Source: Microbacteriaceae bacterium (GTDB lineage: Bacteria > Actinomycetota > Actinomycetes > Actinomycetales > Microbacteriaceae). Taken from it: a stretch of 64,000 nucleotides of DNA. Positions 1 to 9,079 of the stretch are shown here, piece by piece; within the stretch, counting starts at the first letter, position 1; each line of letters starts with the position of its first letter. The notes under the pieces were generated by a model. The model had not been told where the DNA came from, ran no database searches, and saw only the letters and a list, made by a program, of their open reading frames with translations. The stretch lies in assembly GCA_031177985.1 (NCBI GenBank), contig JAPSJW010000002.1, positions 441,693 through 505,692 on the forward strand, read 5' to 3'. The translations under genes were made by a program, and so were the position numbers.

Positions 1-59
1 GTCTATTCGGGTGTTTCTGGTCCACCTCGCCGCGCACCAACGCTTAAACAACCGCGGAC

Positions 60-87
60 GGGCCGCGCGACCTGCGTCGCGCGGCCC
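60..87 (-). terminator. Terminator hairpin downstream of odhA
   Basis: A perfect 12-bp GC-rich stem (GGGCCGCGCGAC at 60-71, its complement at 76-87) with a 4-nt CTGC loop lies 17 nt beyond the odhA stop. Read on the minus strand it is followed by a short T-containing stretch (GGTTGTTT). A factor-independent terminator for odhA is the simplest reading. Nothing else is recognisable between 1 and 59. Confidence 0.75.
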
Positions 88-103
88 TTCCGTGTCTGAT
101 CGG

Positions 104-3100
104 CTAAAGCGAGAGCGCCCGGTCGATGATGCTCGCGTGCTCCTGCGCGCTGCGCTTCGTCGACCCGGTCGCCGGGCTCGCCGCCGAGGCGCGCGAGACG
201 ACTCCCAGCGTGCGCCCGTTGAGGTGCGGAACGAGCTCGAGGTTGAGGAACGACCAGGCGCCCTGGTTCTCCGGCTCCTCCTGCACCCAGACGAGCTCGG
301 CGTTGGGGTAGCCGTCGAGCACGCCGTTGATGCGCTCGAACGGCAGCGGGTGCAGCTGCTCGAAGCGCACGAGCGCCACCCGCTTCTCCTGACGCTTCTC
401 GAGCTCGCCCGCGAGGTCGTGGTACAGCTTGCCCGAGACCATCACGACCCTGCGCACGGCGTCCCGGTCCTGGATCTTGTGGTCGTCGAGGATCGGCTCG
501 AAGCGGCCGTGCGTGAAGTCCTCGGTCGCGCTCGTCGCGCCGCGCAGGCGCAGCATCGCCTTCGGGGTGAAGACGACGAGCGGGCGACGCGGACGGGCGT
601 AGGCCTGACGGCGCAGCAGGTGGAAGTACGACGCCGGCGTCGACGGACGCGCGATCGTCATGTTGTTCTCCGCGCACAGCTGCAGGTAGCGCTCGATGCG
701 CGCCGACGAGTGGTCGGGACCCTGACCCTCGTAGCCGTGCGGCAGCAGCAGCACGACGCTGGAGCGCTGGCCCCACTTCTGCTCGGCGCTCGAGATGAAC
801 TCGTCGATGACGATCTGGGCGCCGTTCGCGAAGTCGCCGAACTGCGCCTCCCACAGCACGAGCGCATCCGCCCGCTCGACCGAGTAGCCGTACTCGAACG
901 CCATCGCCGCGTACTCGCTCAGCAGGGAATCGTAGATCCAGAACTTCGCCTGCTTCTCGCTGAGGTTCGCGAGCGGCAGCCACTCCTGGCCGTTCTCGCG
1001 GTCGTGCAGCACCGCGTGCCGCTGCACGAAGGTGCCGCGGCGCGAGTCCTGCCCGACGAGGCGCACGGGCGTGCCCTCGTGCAGCAGCGAGCCGAGTGCG
1101 ATGAGCTCGCCGAAGCCCCAGTCGACGCCGCCGTTGCGGCTCATGTCGACGCGCTTCTTCAGCAGCTGCTGCAGCTTCGGGTGGATCGTGAAGCCGGCGG
1201 GCGGGTTGGCGTGCGCGTCGCCGATGAGGTTCAGCAGGTCGGTCGAGATGGCCGTGGACTCCGGCTCGCCGCTCGCGTCGTCCTGCTGGGACTCCGGGCG
1301 CTCCAGGTCGGCGACCGCGTTCGCATCCTGCACGACCACGGGGATCGAGTTGGTCTGCGCCGCGTGGGTCTCGGCGAAGGCGCGCTCCAGACGCTCCTGG
1401 AAGTCGCGGTGGCTCGCCTCGAACTCCTCCTGGGTGATGTCGCCGCGGCCGACGAGCGCCTCGGTGTAGAGGGTGCGCACGCTGCGCTTCGCCTCGATGA
1501 GGTTGTACATCAGCGGCTGCGTCATCGACGGGTCGTCGCCCTCGTTGTGACCGCGCCGGCGGTAGCAGACGAGGTCGATGACGACGTCGCGGTGGAACCG
1601 CTGACGGTAGTCGAAGGCGAGCTCGGCGACGCGGACGACGGCCTCGGGGTCGTCGCCGTTCACATGGAAGACGGGGGCCTGGATCGACTTGGCGACATCG
1701 GTCGAGTAGACGGAGCTCCGGCCCTCGCCGGGCGGCGTCGTGAAGCCGACCTGGTTGTTGACGACGAGATGGATCGTGCCGCCCGTGCGGTAGGCCCGCA
1801 GCTGCGACATCTGCAGCGTCTCGAGCACGACGCCCTGACCGGCCATCGCGGCGTCGCCGTGCACCAGGATCGGCAGCACCGAGAACGTGCCGATCGGCTT
1901 GCGGTCCTGCTTGGCGCGCACGATGCCCTCGAGCACGCCGTCGACGGCCTCGAGGTGCGAGGGGTTGGCGGCCAGGTACACCGGGATCTGGCTGCCGTCG
2001 GCGCTCGTGAAGGCGCCCTCGGTGCCGAGGTGGTACTTGACGTCGCCTGAGCCCTGGACGGTGCGCGGGTCCTGGGTGCCCTCGAACTCGCGGAAGATCT
2101 GGGCGTAGGTCTTGCCCGCGATGTTGGTGAGCACGTTGAGGCGTCCGCGGTGCGCCATGCCGATGGCGACCTCGTCGAGACCGGCGGTCGCGGCTCCCGA
2201 CAGGATCGCGTCGAGCAGCGCGATCGTCGACTCGCCGCCCTCGAGGCTGAAGCGCTTCTGGCCGACGTACTTGGTCTGCAGGAAGGTCTCGAAGGCCTCG
2301 GCCTCGTTGAGCTTCGAGAGGATGCGGAGCTGCTCCTCCTTGGTCGGCTTCTGGTAGGGCCGCTCGAGGTGCTGCTGGAACCAGGAGCGCTGCTCGGGGT
2401 CCTGGATGTGCATGTACTCGATGCCGACGGTGCGGCAGTACGAGTCGCGCAGCACGCCGAGGATGTCGCGCAGCAGCGCCGCGCGCTTGCCGCCGAAGCC
2501 GCCGGTGACGAACTCGCGGTCGAGGTCCCAGAAGGTCAGGCCGTGGCTCGTGATCTCGAGGTCGGGGTGCGAGCGCTGGCGGTACTCGAGCGGGTCGACA
2601 TCCGCCATGAGGTGGCCGCGCACTCGGTAGGAGTTGATGAGCTCCTGCACGCGGGAGGTCTTGCTGACCCGCTCCGAGAGGTCGACGTTGATGTCCTCGG
2701 CCCACGAGATCGGGGCGTAGGGGATGCGGAGGGCCGCGAAGATGTCCTCGTAGAAGTCGTGCTGGCCGATCAGGCGCTCGTGCACCTTCTTGAGGAACTC
2801 GCCCGAGCCCGCACCCTGGATGACGCGGTGGTCGTAGGTGCTCGTGAGGGTGATGCTCTTGCCGATGCCGAGCTCGGTCAGCGTCTTGGGGCTGGCGCCC
2901 TGGAACGCGGCCGGGTACTCGAGCGCACCGGCGCCGACGATGCAGCCCTGTCCCTGCATGAGGCGGGGGACCGAGTGCTCGGTGCCGATGCCGCCGGGGT
3001 TGGTCAGCGAGATCGTGGTGCCCTGGAAGTCGGCCGCGGTGAGCTTATTGCCGCGCGCCCGCTTCACGAGGTCCTCGTAGGCGGAGAGGAACTCGTTGAA

Positions 3101-4135
3101 GGTCATCGTGTCGGCGCGCTTGATCGCGGGCACGAGCAGCGACCGGGTGCCGTCGGGCTTCGGCAGGTCGATCGCGATGCCGAGGTTCACGTGCGCGGGC
3201 ACGACGAGGCTCGGCTTGCCGTCGACCTCCGCGTAGTGCACGTTCTGGCTCGGGAACTCCTTGAGCGTCTGCACGATCGCCCACCCGATGAGGTGGGTGA
3301 ACGAGATCTTGCCGCCGCGAGCGCGCTTGAGGTGGTTGTTGATGACGATGCGGTTGTCGATCATCAGCTTCGCCGGGATGGACCGCACGCTCGTGGCGGT
3401 CGGGACGGCGAGGCTGGCGTCCATGTTGGTAGCGAGGGTCTTGGCCATGCCGCGCAGCGGGCTGACCTGGTCCTCGTGCTCGAGCTCCTCGGCCGTCGGG
3501 ATCGGCGCCGTCTTCGGCGGAGCCTCGGCGGGGATCGGCTGCGGCTTCGCCTGCACGGATGTGGTGCGCGCGATGGGCGTCGACGCGCTCGTCGGCACGG
3601 GAGGCGCGGGCGCCTGGGTGGCCTGCTCGGCTGAGGGGACCTCGTCGGGGATCTGCGCCTCGCCGCCGCCCGCCTGGTCCTCGACCGCGGCCTGCTCGGA
3701 CTCGTGCTCCGTGACGGCGGGCTGCTCCGCCTCGGCGGAGGGCTCTGCGCCGGTGGGGCCGGCCTGCGGCTGAGCGGCGGCCTCGGGCTGTGCGGGAGCC
3801 TCGGGCTGTGCGGGAGCCTCGGGCTCAGCAGCCGGAGCCTCGGGCTGCACGGGAGTCTCCGGCTGAGCGACGGCCTCCTGCGCAGGCGCCTGAGGCGCCT
3901 CCGCCTGCCGCGGTGCGCCGTTCGTCTGCTCGGCGGTCAGCACGGGGAGCGTCGCCGTCGGCGTGGGGTCGGTCGTGGACGGCGTGTAGTTCTCGAGGGT
4001 GGGCCACCACGACTGGTCCACCGAGTTCTTGTCGACGATGTACCGCTCGTACATCTCTTCCACGAGCCATTCGTTGGCCCCGAACTCGCCGGAGGAGCCC
4101 TCCTCAGGCGCGAGCCCGGTCACTTGGCTTGACAC
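104..4135 (-). CDS. odhA (kgd): Multifunctional 2-oxoglutarate dehydrogenase E1/E2 (OdhA/Kgd)
   Basis: Large fused enzyme of the TCA cycle (about 1343 aa) that decarboxylates 2-oxoglutarate with thiamine diphosphate and transfers succinyl to lipoate. Visible order: an N-terminal helix of the type [12 protein letters not shown]; a Pro/Ala/Glu/Gln-rich linker of about 150 residues; an E2 acyltransferase catalytic domain (about residues 220-450) ending in the DHRVIQG motif that carries the catalytic His; then a full E1 domain containing GMAHRGRLN and [13 protein letters not shown] and ending in ALSL. There is no lipoyl domain, as is normal for actinobacterial Kgd/OdhA, which borrows lipoate from the pyruvate dehydrogenase E2. 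The GTG at 4135 is chosen; a second GTG at 4123 is equally possible. It is divergent from guaB1. In relatives the activity is controlled by the FHA protein GarA/OdhI, not seen here. Confidence 0.95.
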   Translation of the reverse strand: MSSQVTGLAPEEGSSGEFGANEWLVEEMYERYIVDKNSVDQSWWPTLENYTPSTTDPTPTATLPVLTAEQTNGAPRQAEAPQAPAQEAVAQPETPVQPEAPAAEPEAPAQPEAPAQPEAAAQPQAGPTGAEPSAEAEQPAVTEHESEQAAVEDQAGGGEAQIPDEVPSAEQATQAPAPPVPTSASTPIARTTSVQAKPQPIPAEAPPKTAPIPTAEELEHEDQVSPLRGMAKTLATNMDASLAVPTATSVRSIPAKLMIDNRIVINNHLKRARGGKISFTHLIGWAIVQTLKEFPSQNVHYAEVDGKPSLVVPAHVNLGIAIDLPKPDGTRSLLVPAIKRADTMTFNEFLSAYEDLVKRARGNKLTAADFQGTTISLTNPGGIGTEHSVPRLMQGQGCIVGAGALEYPAAFQGASPKTLTELGIGKSITLTSTYDHRVIQGAGSGEFLKKVHERLIGQHDFYEDIFAALRIPYAPISWAEDINVDLSERVSKTSRVQELINSYRVRGHLMADVDPLEYRQRSHPDLEITSHGLTFWDLDREFVTGGFGGKRAALLRDILGVLRDSYCRTVGIEYMHIQDPEQRSWFQQHLERPYQKPTKEEQLRILSKLNEAEAFETFLQTKYVGQKRFSLEGGESTIALLDAILSGAATAGLDEVAIGMAHRGRLNVLTNIAGKTYAQIFREFEGTQDPRTVQGSGDVKYHLGTEGAFTSADGSQIPVYLAANPSHLEAVDGVLEGIVRAKQDRKPIGTFSVLPILVHGDAAMAGQGVVLETLQMSQLRAYRTGGTIHLVVNNQVGFTTPPGEGRSSVYSTDVAKSIQAPVFHVNGDDPEAVVRVAELAFDYRQRFHRDVVIDLVCYRRRGHNEGDDPSMTQPLMYNLIEAKRSVRTLYTEALVGRGDITQEEFEASHRDFQERLERAFAETHAAQTNSIPVVVQDANAVADLERPESQQDDASGEPESTAISTDLLNLIGDAHANPPAGFTIHPKLQQLLKKRVDMSRNGGVDWGFGELIALGSLLHEGTPVRLVGQDSRRGTFVQRHAVLHDRENGQEWLPLANLSEKQAKFWIYDSLLSEYAAMAFEYGYSVERADALVLWEAQFGDFANGAQIVIDEFISSAEQKWGQRSSVVLLLPHGYEGQGPDHSSARIERYLQLCAENNMTIARPSTPASYFHLLRRQAYARPRRPLVVFTPKAMLRLRGATSATEDFTHGRFEPILDDHKIQDRDAVRRVVMVSGKLYHDLAGELEKRQEKRVALVRFEQLHPLPFERINGVLDGYPNAELVWVQEEPENQGAWSFLNLELVPHLNGRTLGVVSRASAASPATGSTKRSAQEHASIIDRALSL
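3780..3854 (-). repeat. 18-bp tandem repeat coding the OdhA linker
   Basis: Four adjacent copies of an 18-bp unit (gcctcgggctgtgcggga; the third copy is 21 bp) encode an Ala-Pro-Glu/Gln linker just before the E2 domain. The first two copies are identical, which suggests recent slippage. Flexible linkers of this kind are normal in acyltransferase subunits, so length variation is probably tolerated. Confidence 0.75.
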
Positions 4136-4205
4136 AGCCGACCGCCCACTTTCGGTTCTCTTCGTGCGTTGCTGTTGCGGCGACCCTGCGTCGGGCGCCC
4201 TCCCA

Positions 4206-4256
4206 AGCTTAACGGCTCCCGTGCGGGGGCGCGGGCTCGGGATGCGCGGGTAGCGT
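4206..4256. promoter_or_regulatory. Divergent odhA/guaB1 promoter region
   Basis: On the plus strand TAGCGT (4251-4256) lies 7 nt before the guaB1 ATG, the spacing expected for a leaderless transcript. On the minus strand TAAGCT (4211-4206) could serve as the odhA -10, leaving a leader of about 65 nt; no convincing -35 is visible for it. No repressor palindrome was noticed. Confidence 0.4.
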
Positions 4257-4263
4257 GAACAGC

Positions 4264-5703
4264 ATGCGGTTCTATGAGACGACCCCGACGCACGACCTGA
4301 CGTACTCCGACGTGTTCCTCGTGCCCAGCCAGTCGGATGTCGGCAGCCGCCTGTCGGTGTCGCTCGAGCCGGGAGACGGCACGGGCGCCACACTGCCGAT
4401 CGTCGCGGCCAACATGAACTCGGTGACCGGTCCCCGGCTGGCCGCCACGCTGGCGCGGCGCGGGGGACTCGGAGTGCTTCCGCAGGACCTCCCCCTGCAG
4501 GATCTCGACGCCGCCATCCGCTGGGTCAAGGAGCAGCCGGTCGCCTACGACACCCCGCTGGCGCTCGGCCCCGATCAGACGGTCGCGGACGCCCTGCTGC
4601 AGCTGCCTCCCGTCGAGGGGCACGGCGTCGTGCTGCACGACGCCAAAGGGCAGTACCTCGGATGCATCCCGGCGGCCCGGCTGGGCACGGCCCTCCCCGA
4701 CGCCCGGCTGGGCGACCTCCTGCACGGCTCGCTCACGTCGATCGACGCGGATGACGTCGACGGTCCGCGCGCGGCCTTCGATCTGCTCAGCGCGGCAGGC
4801 GTCGACTTCGCGCCGGTGCTCAGGCACGGGCACGTCATCGGCACGCTGAGCGTCAAGAGCGCTCTGCGCGCGACGCTCTACACGCCGGCGACGGATGCGC
4901 GGGGGCGCCTGCGGGTCGGTGCGGCGATCGGCATCAACGGCGATCCGGCCGCCAAGGCGAAGGCGCTCGCGGAGGCCGGCGTCGACGTGCTCGTCATGGA
5001 CACCGCGCACGGCCATCAGACCGGCATGCTGCGCGCGCTCGAGCAGGTCGCGGCGCTCGACCTCGGGCTGCCGATCGTCGCGGGCAACATCGTGACCCGC
5101 GAGGGCGTGAAGGCGCTCGTCGGAGCCGGAGCCACGATCCTCAAGGTCGGCGTGGGTCCGGGCGCGATGTGCACGACCCGCATGATGACGGCCGTCGGAC
5201 GCCCGCAGTTCTCGGCGGTCCTCGAGACCGCGGAGACCGCGAAGGAGCTGGGGGCGCACGTCTGGGCCGACGGGGGAGTGCGGTACCCGCGCGACGTCGC
5301 GCTCGCGCTCGCCGCAGGCGCGGCATCCGTCATGATCGGCTCGTGGTTCGCCGGCACGATCGAGGCGCCGGGGATCCTGCAGCGGGACGGGAACGGCAGG
5401 CTCTACAAGGAGAGCTGGGGCATGGCGTCGACGAAGGCGGTCAAGGAGCGGTTCGGGCGCCTCGACGCCTACGAGCTCGCGCGCAAGACCCTCTTCGCCG
5501 AGGGGATCTCGAGCTCGAGCATCTACCTGGATCCGCTGCGTCCGTCGCTCGAGGATCTGCTCGACATGATCACGTCGGGGCTGCGCAGCTCGATGACCTA
5601 CGCCGGCGCCCGGAACCTGCCCGAGTTCAGCGAGCGGGCGCTCGTCGGCATCCAGTCCGCGGCGGGCTACGAGGAGGGAAAGGCTCTGCCGGTCTCGTGG
5701 TGA
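4264..5703 (+). CDS. guaB1: GuaB1-family IMP dehydrogenase-related protein (probable GMP reductase)
   Basis: A (beta/alpha)8-barrel enzyme of the IMPDH/GMPR superfamily, 479 aa. The barrel starts at once ([15 protein letters not shown]), is interrupted near residues 95-200 by a CBS-pair insert, and resumes with the catalytic Cys loop [18 protein letters not shown] and the C-terminal flap region ending [12 protein letters not shown]. It is distinct from the biosynthetic guaB2. Mycobacterial GuaB1 has been shown to act as a GMP reductase in purine salvage, so that role is inferred here. The ATG at 4264 is preferred over the upstream GTG (4255) because TAGCGT sits 7 nt before it. Confidence 0.88.
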   Translation: MRFYETTPTHDLTYSDVFLVPSQSDVGSRLSVSLEPGDGTGATLPIVAANMNSVTGPRLAATLARRGGLGVLPQDLPLQDLDAAIRWVKEQPVAYDTPLALGPDQTVADALLQLPPVEGHGVVLHDAKGQYLGCIPAARLGTALPDARLGDLLHGSLTSIDADDVDGPRAAFDLLSAAGVDFAPVLRHGHVIGTLSVKSALRATLYTPATDARGRLRVGAAIGINGDPAAKAKALAEAGVDVLVMDTAHGHQTGMLRALEQVAALDLGLPIVAGNIVTREGVKALVGAGATILKVGVGPGAMCTTRMMTAVGRPQFSAVLETAETAKELGAHVWADGGVRYPRDVALALAAGAASVMIGSWFAGTIEAPGILQRDGNGRLYKESWGMASTKAVKERFGRLDAYELARKTLFAEGISSSSIYLDPLRPSLEDLLDMITSGLRSSMTYAGARNLPEFSERALVGIQSAAGYEEGKALPVSW

Positions 5704-5732
5704 CGGTCTCCCGCGACTGAGCCCTTCGATCG

Positions 5733-5761
5733 CTCCCGTCCCCAGCGAGCGGGCACGGGAG
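5733..5761 (+). terminator. Possible weak terminator after guaB1
   Basis: CTCCCGT (5733-5739) pairs with ACGGGAG (5755-5761) around a 15-nt loop, 30 nt beyond the guaB1 stop. There is no T-run, and it abuts the next promoter, so the assignment is tentative. Confidence 0.3.
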
Positions 5762-5767
5762 GTCGTT

Positions 5768-5773
5768 TATACT
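5768..5773 (+). promoter_or_regulatory. Strong -10 element (TATACT) before the CorC-type operon
   Basis: TATACT is a near-perfect -10 hexamer. A transcript starting about 7-10 nt downstream would begin at or just before the ATG at 5783, i.e. it would be leaderless for a short upstream ORF instead of for the transporter gene at 5850. Confidence 0.6.
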
Positions 5774-5782
5774 CGGCGGACA

Positions 5783-5860
5783 ATGGATGACCCTCCGTCT
5801 TCGACCTCGTCCCCTGTTCACAGACCCTCGCCGGTGATCGGGGGCCGTCATGGCGCTTGA
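5783..5860 (+). CDS. Putative 25-aa leader peptide upstream of transporter pair
   Basis: An ATG placed 9 nt after TATACT opens a 25-codon ORF (MDDPPSSTSS..., Pro/Ser-rich in its first half) that ends with a TGA overlapping the first 11 nt of the next gene (ATGGCGCTTGA). The geometry suggests a leaderless leader ORF translationally coupled to the downstream gene, which has its own GGGGG-type ribosome binding site 6 nt before its ATG. No homologue is recognised, and the ORF could be chance. Confidence 0.4.
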   Translation: MDDPPSSTSSPVHRPSPVIGGRHGA

Positions 5861-7175
5861 GTGGATCCTGCTCGGTGTCGGACTGCTTCTGACCATCGGC
5901 ACCGGCTTCTTCGTCGCGTCGGAGTTCGCGCTCGTGAACCTCGACCGGGCCGACCTCGAGGCTCGCGCCTCCCGCGGCGAGCGAGGGCTCGGCCCCGTCA
6001 TCTCGGGGCTCAAGCACACCTCGACCCATCTCTCGAGCGCCCAGCTCGGCATCACGCTGACGACCCTGCTGACCGGCTTCACCATGGAGCCTGCCCTCAG
6101 CACGCTGCTCGAACCGCTGCTCGGCGGGCTCGGGCTGCCGGACACGGCGGTCGGCGTCATCGCGACGATCGTGGCCGTCGCGATCGCGACGCTGCTGTCG
6201 ATGATCGTCGGCGAGCTCGTGCCGAAGAACTTCGCCCTGTCCCTCCCGAGGCACACGGCGAAGTTCGTGGTGCCGTTCCAGCTCGTGTTCACGACCGTGT
6301 TCCGCCCGGCGATCGCGCTGCTCAACGGCACCGCCAACGCGATCCTGCGCTCGATCGGGATCGAGCCCAAGGAGGAGCTCTCGGGGGCGCGCACCGCTCA
6401 GGAGCTCGCCTCGCTCGTGCGCAGGTCGGCGCAGGAGGGGTCGCTCGACAGCGACACCGCGACGCTGCTCTCCCGCACGCTCGCGTTCAGCGATCTGACC
6501 GCCCAGGACGTCATGACCCCGCGGCCCCGCGTCGCGAGCGTCGAGCGCGGCGACAAGGCGAGCGACGTCATCGACCTCGCCCGGCGCACCGGCTTCTCGC
6601 GGTTCCCGGTCATCGACGACGGTATCGACGACGTCGTGGGCGTCGTGCACATCAAGCAGGCCGTCGCCGTTCCGCGCGAGAAGCGCGCCGAAGTGCCGGT
6701 CGGCGCCCTGCAGTCGGAGGCGCTGCGGGTGCCCGAGACGATGGGCCTCGACTCGCTCCTCGCGGAGCTGCGGGGGCGCGGGTTCCAGCTCGCCGTCGTC
6801 GTGGACGAGTACGGCGGCACCGCCGGGGTCGCGACTCTCGAGGACCTCGTCGAGGAGCTCGTCGGCGAGGTGTCGGACGAGCACGACCGCACCCGCGCCG
6901 ATGTGGTGCGCTCGCGCAACTGGCTGACCTTCCCCGGCATCCTGCGCCCCGACGAGCTGCGGGAGCGCACGACCGTCGTGGTGCCCGAGGAAGGGCCCTA
7001 TGAGACCGTCGGCGGCTGGATGATGAGCGAGCTCGGACGGATCGCCGCGGTCGGAGACCTCGTCGAGACCGAGGCGGGCACCTTCCGGGTCGAGCGGATG
7101 GACGGCCGCAGGATCGATCGGGTGCGGTTCACGCCGCGGCCGGTCGAACCCCAGGACGAGGGGAGCGGCTCGTGA
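5850..7175 (+). CDS. CNNM/CorC-type (hemolysin-like) membrane transporter, first copy
   Basis: A 441-aa integral membrane protein of the CNNM/CorC (HlyC/CorC, DUF21) family, linked to divalent-cation (Mg2+/Co2+) efflux. Order: N-terminal DUF21 domain with hydrophobic segments near residues 1-25, 65-90, 97-125 and 135-165, including the conserved GELVPKNFAL; a CBS pair (about 215-340, with FSRFPVIDDGIDDVVGVVHIK and VVDEYGGTAGVATLEDLVEE LVGE-type motifs); and a C-terminal transporter-associated domain (about 355-430). It overlaps the second paralogue by 4 nt (GTGA), so the two probably form a heteromeric or sequentially translated pair. Confidence 0.88.
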   Translation: MALEWILLGVGLLLTIGTGFFVASEFALVNLDRADLEARASRGERGLGPVISGLKHTSTHLSSAQLGITLTTLLTGFTMEPALSTLLEPLLGGLGLPDTAVGVIATIVAVAIATLLSMIVGELVPKNFALSLPRHTAKFVVPFQLVFTTVFRPAIALLNGTANAILRSIGIEPKEELSGARTAQELASLVRRSAQEGSLDSDTATLLSRTLAFSDLTAQDVMTPRPRVASVERGDKASDVIDLARRTGFSRFPVIDDGIDDVVGVVHIKQAVAVPREKRAEVPVGALQSEALRVPETMGLDSLLAELRGRGFQLAVVVDEYGGTAGVATLEDLVEELVGEVSDEHDRTRADVVRSRNWLTFPGILRPDELRERTTVVVPEEGPYETVGGWMMSELGRIAAVGDLVETEAGTFRVERMDGRRIDRVRFTPRPVEPQDEGSGS

Positions 7176-8215
7176 CGACCGACTGGTGGGGCATCGCGTG
7201 GCTGGCCATCCTGCTGCTCTTCAACGCCTTCTTCGTGGCCGCAGAGTTCGCCGTCATCTCCGCGCGCCGCTCGCAGATCGAGCCGCTCGCCGAGGCGGGG
7301 TCGCGCTCGGCTCGGACGGCGCTGTGGGCCATGGAGCACGCGACGCTCATGCTCGCCACGAGCCAGCTCGGCATCACCGTGTGCTCGCTGCTGATCCTCA
7401 ACGTCTCGGAGCCGGCGATCCATCACCTGCTCGAGATCCCGCTCGAGCTCACCCACTGGCCCGAGGAGGTGATCGGAGGCGTCGCCTTCGGCATCACCCT
7501 CCTGCTCGTGTCGTTCCTGCACGTCGTGCTCGGCGAGATGGTGCCGAAGAACATCTCGTTCTCGGTGCCCGACCGCGCCGCGCTCGTGCTCGCGACCCCG
7601 CTCGTCTTCGTGGCGACGGTGCTGCGGCCGATCATCGTGGCGCTCAACGGCACTGCGAACGGCGTGCTGCGCCTGTTCAGGGTAGAGCCGAAGAACGAGG
7701 CCACGAGCATCTACACGCTCGACGAGGTGCAGACGATCGTGGCCCAGTCGCAGGCCGAGGGCGTGCTCGTGGACCGCAGCGGCGCCCTCACGGCGGCGTT
7801 CGAGTTCACCGAGAAGAAGGTGCAGGACGTCGCGGTCGGCATGGATCAGCTGATCACCCTGCCCGAGGACGCGAGCCCGGCCGACGTGGAGCGCGCGGTC
7901 GCCCAGCACGGCTTCTCGCGCTACGTGCTCGTCGACGAGGACGGCGAGCCGACCGGCTACCTGCACCTCAAGGACGTCATCGACCTCGACGACGACGAGT
8001 TCGCCGAGCCCGTTCCACCCAAGCGCATCCGTCAGCTCGTGTCGGTCTTCCGCGGCACGGAGCTCGAGGACGCGCTCGCGATCCTGCGCAGGTCGGGCCT
8101 GCACCTCGCGCGCGCGTTCGACGAGAACGGCCGCACCCGCGGGGTGCTGTTCCTCGAGGACATCATCGAGGAGCTGGTCGGTGAGGTGCAGGATGCCACC
8201 CGCCGCCGTCGCTGA
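7172..8215 (+). CDS. CNNM/CorC-type membrane transporter, second copy
   Basis: A 347-aa paralogue of the preceding gene: DUF21 membrane domain (about 1-190, with GEMVPKNISFS) followed by a CBS pair (about 200-330, with FSRYVLVDEDGEPTGYLHLKD and LFLEDIIEELVGEV). It lacks the C-terminal transporter-associated domain of copy one, and in actinobacteria this short-plus-long pairing is common. Start GTG at 7172 overlaps the upstream stop. It ends against the convergent polyproline gene with only 24 nt between the stops. Confidence 0.87.
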   Translation: MTTDWWGIAWLAILLLFNAFFVAAEFAVISARRSQIEPLAEAGSRSARTALWAMEHATLMLATSQLGITVCSLLILNVSEPAIHHLLEIPLELTHWPEEVIGGVAFGITLLLVSFLHVVLGEMVPKNISFSVPDRAALVLATPLVFVATVLRPIIVALNGTANGVLRLFRVEPKNEATSIYTLDEVQTIVAQSQAEGVLVDRSGALTAAFEFTEKKVQDVAVGMDQLITLPEDASPADVERAVAQHGFSRYVLVDEDGEPTGYLHLKDVIDLDDDEFAEPVPPKRIRQLVSVFRGTELEDALAILRRSGLHLARAFDENGRTRGVLFLEDIIEELVGEVQDATRRRR

Positions 8216-8239
8216 GACGGGGGCGGGCGGCACCCGGGG

Positions 8240-8989
8240 TCAGCGGCGGGAGCCTGAGGCCTTCACCGAGGTGCGGTAGCGGTAGGCCCAGGTTCCGAAG
8301 CCGATCGCGGCCGCCGTGCCCGCGGCGATCGCGGCGATGAGGATGCCGAGCGCGCCGACGCTGCCGGCCTCGTAATCGGCGAAGATCTGCCCGCCGGGAT
8401 CGCGGATGGCGTCGGGGCCCCGCGACGTGACCTGCGGGATGATCCTGCCGTCGTCGATCCCCGCGGACGGCGTGCCGTCGTCGTCGGTGGTCGAACCGCC
8501 GGCCGATGCGTCCTCGGCCCCGTCGGCGGAAGCATCGGCATTCGGAGCCTCGCCCGCAGGGCGCACGCCGCCCTGAGCGGGGCTCGGCGCGGAACCGCCG
8601 CTCGTCGGAGGCTGCGGGTTCGGCTGGGGCTGCTCGTCGGGCGGGTCCACCGGGTCCACCGGGTCCACGGGGTCGACCGGGTCGACGGGCTCCACCGGAT
8701 CCACGGGGTCCACTGGCTCGTCAGGGATGACCGGCGGCGGCGGTGGTGGCGGTGGTGGTGGCGGTGGTGGTGGCGGTGGTGGGGGCGGGGGTGGGCAGAT
8801 CGGTATTCCCAGACCGCAGCCGATATCGATGAGGACGTCGCCCACCCCGCCGACCGCGTCGCCTAATAGGTCGCCGACGCCCAGCGAGGAGGGCTGTGCC
8901 TCATCCACCGTCGTGGCGCCGGCGGCCGTGACGGGCCCCAGCACGACCGTCGCGGCGACGATGCCGGCGACAGCGAGTCCACGCTTCAT
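8240..8989 (-). CDS. Secreted/membrane-anchored polyproline protein
   Basis: A 249-aa protein without a recognised family. Residues 1-25 are a Sec signal peptide (MKRGLAVAGIVAATVVLG, then Ala-rich). A short Gly/Leu/Ile stretch with two Cys (near 58 and 65) leads into 21 consecutive prolines (66-86), then a Val-Asp-Pro/Val-Glu-Pro repeat, a Gln/Asn/Pro/Ser/Ala/Asp-rich low-complexity stalk, and a C-terminal hydrophobic helix (about 213-237) followed by a basic tail. There is no LPxTG motif. The shape is that of a stalk-like envelope protein spanning the wall. The ATG at 8989 has a strong AAGGGGGAAC ribosome binding site; translation through the proline run should depend on EF-P. Confidence 0.75.
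   Translation of the reverse strand: MKRGLAVAGIVAATVVLGPVTAAGATTVDEAQPSSLGVGDLLGDAVGGVGDVLIDIGCGLGIPICPPPPPPPPPPPPPPPPPPPPPVIPDEPVDPVDPVEPVDPVDPVDPVDPVDPPDEQPQPNPQPPTSGGSAPSPAQGGVRPAGEAPNADASADGAEDASAGGSTTDDDGTPSAGIDDGRIIPQVTSRGPDAIRDPGGQIFADYEAGSVGALGILIAAIAAGTAAAIGFGTWAYRYRTSVKASGSRR
8643..8717 (-). repeat. 9-bp tandem repeat encoding Val-Asp-Pro units
   Basis: Roughly eight imperfect copies of a 9-bp unit (gggtccacc on the plus strand) encode the VDP/VEP repeat of the polyproline protein. It is a likely site of strand-slippage length variation. Confidence 0.8.
8732..8794 (-). repeat. Trinucleotide run encoding 21 prolines
   Basis: Twenty-one successive NGG triplets on the plus strand (mixed CGG/TGG/GGG) encode an uninterrupted Pro21 tract. 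Codon mixing indicates the run is selected at protein level, not simple slippage alone. Confidence 0.9.
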
Positions 8990-9079
8990 CGATGTTCCCC
9001 CTTCGCGACGCCTGATCTCGTCGCTTCCGGCTGGTGAAACCGGAGAATCGTCATCGTACACGCCCCCGGATCGGGGCCG

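Noticed and set aside
3-2705. Long Arg/Pro/His-rich ORF (900 codons) overlapping odhA in another frame of the same strand
   Set aside because: Composition is typical of off-frame reading in GC-rich DNA; it lies within the strongly supported odhA frame and has no domain pattern.
8643-8794. CRISPR-like direct repeats
   Set aside because: Units are 3 and 9 bp, contiguous, in frame and protein-coding; no spacers and no cas genes in the window.
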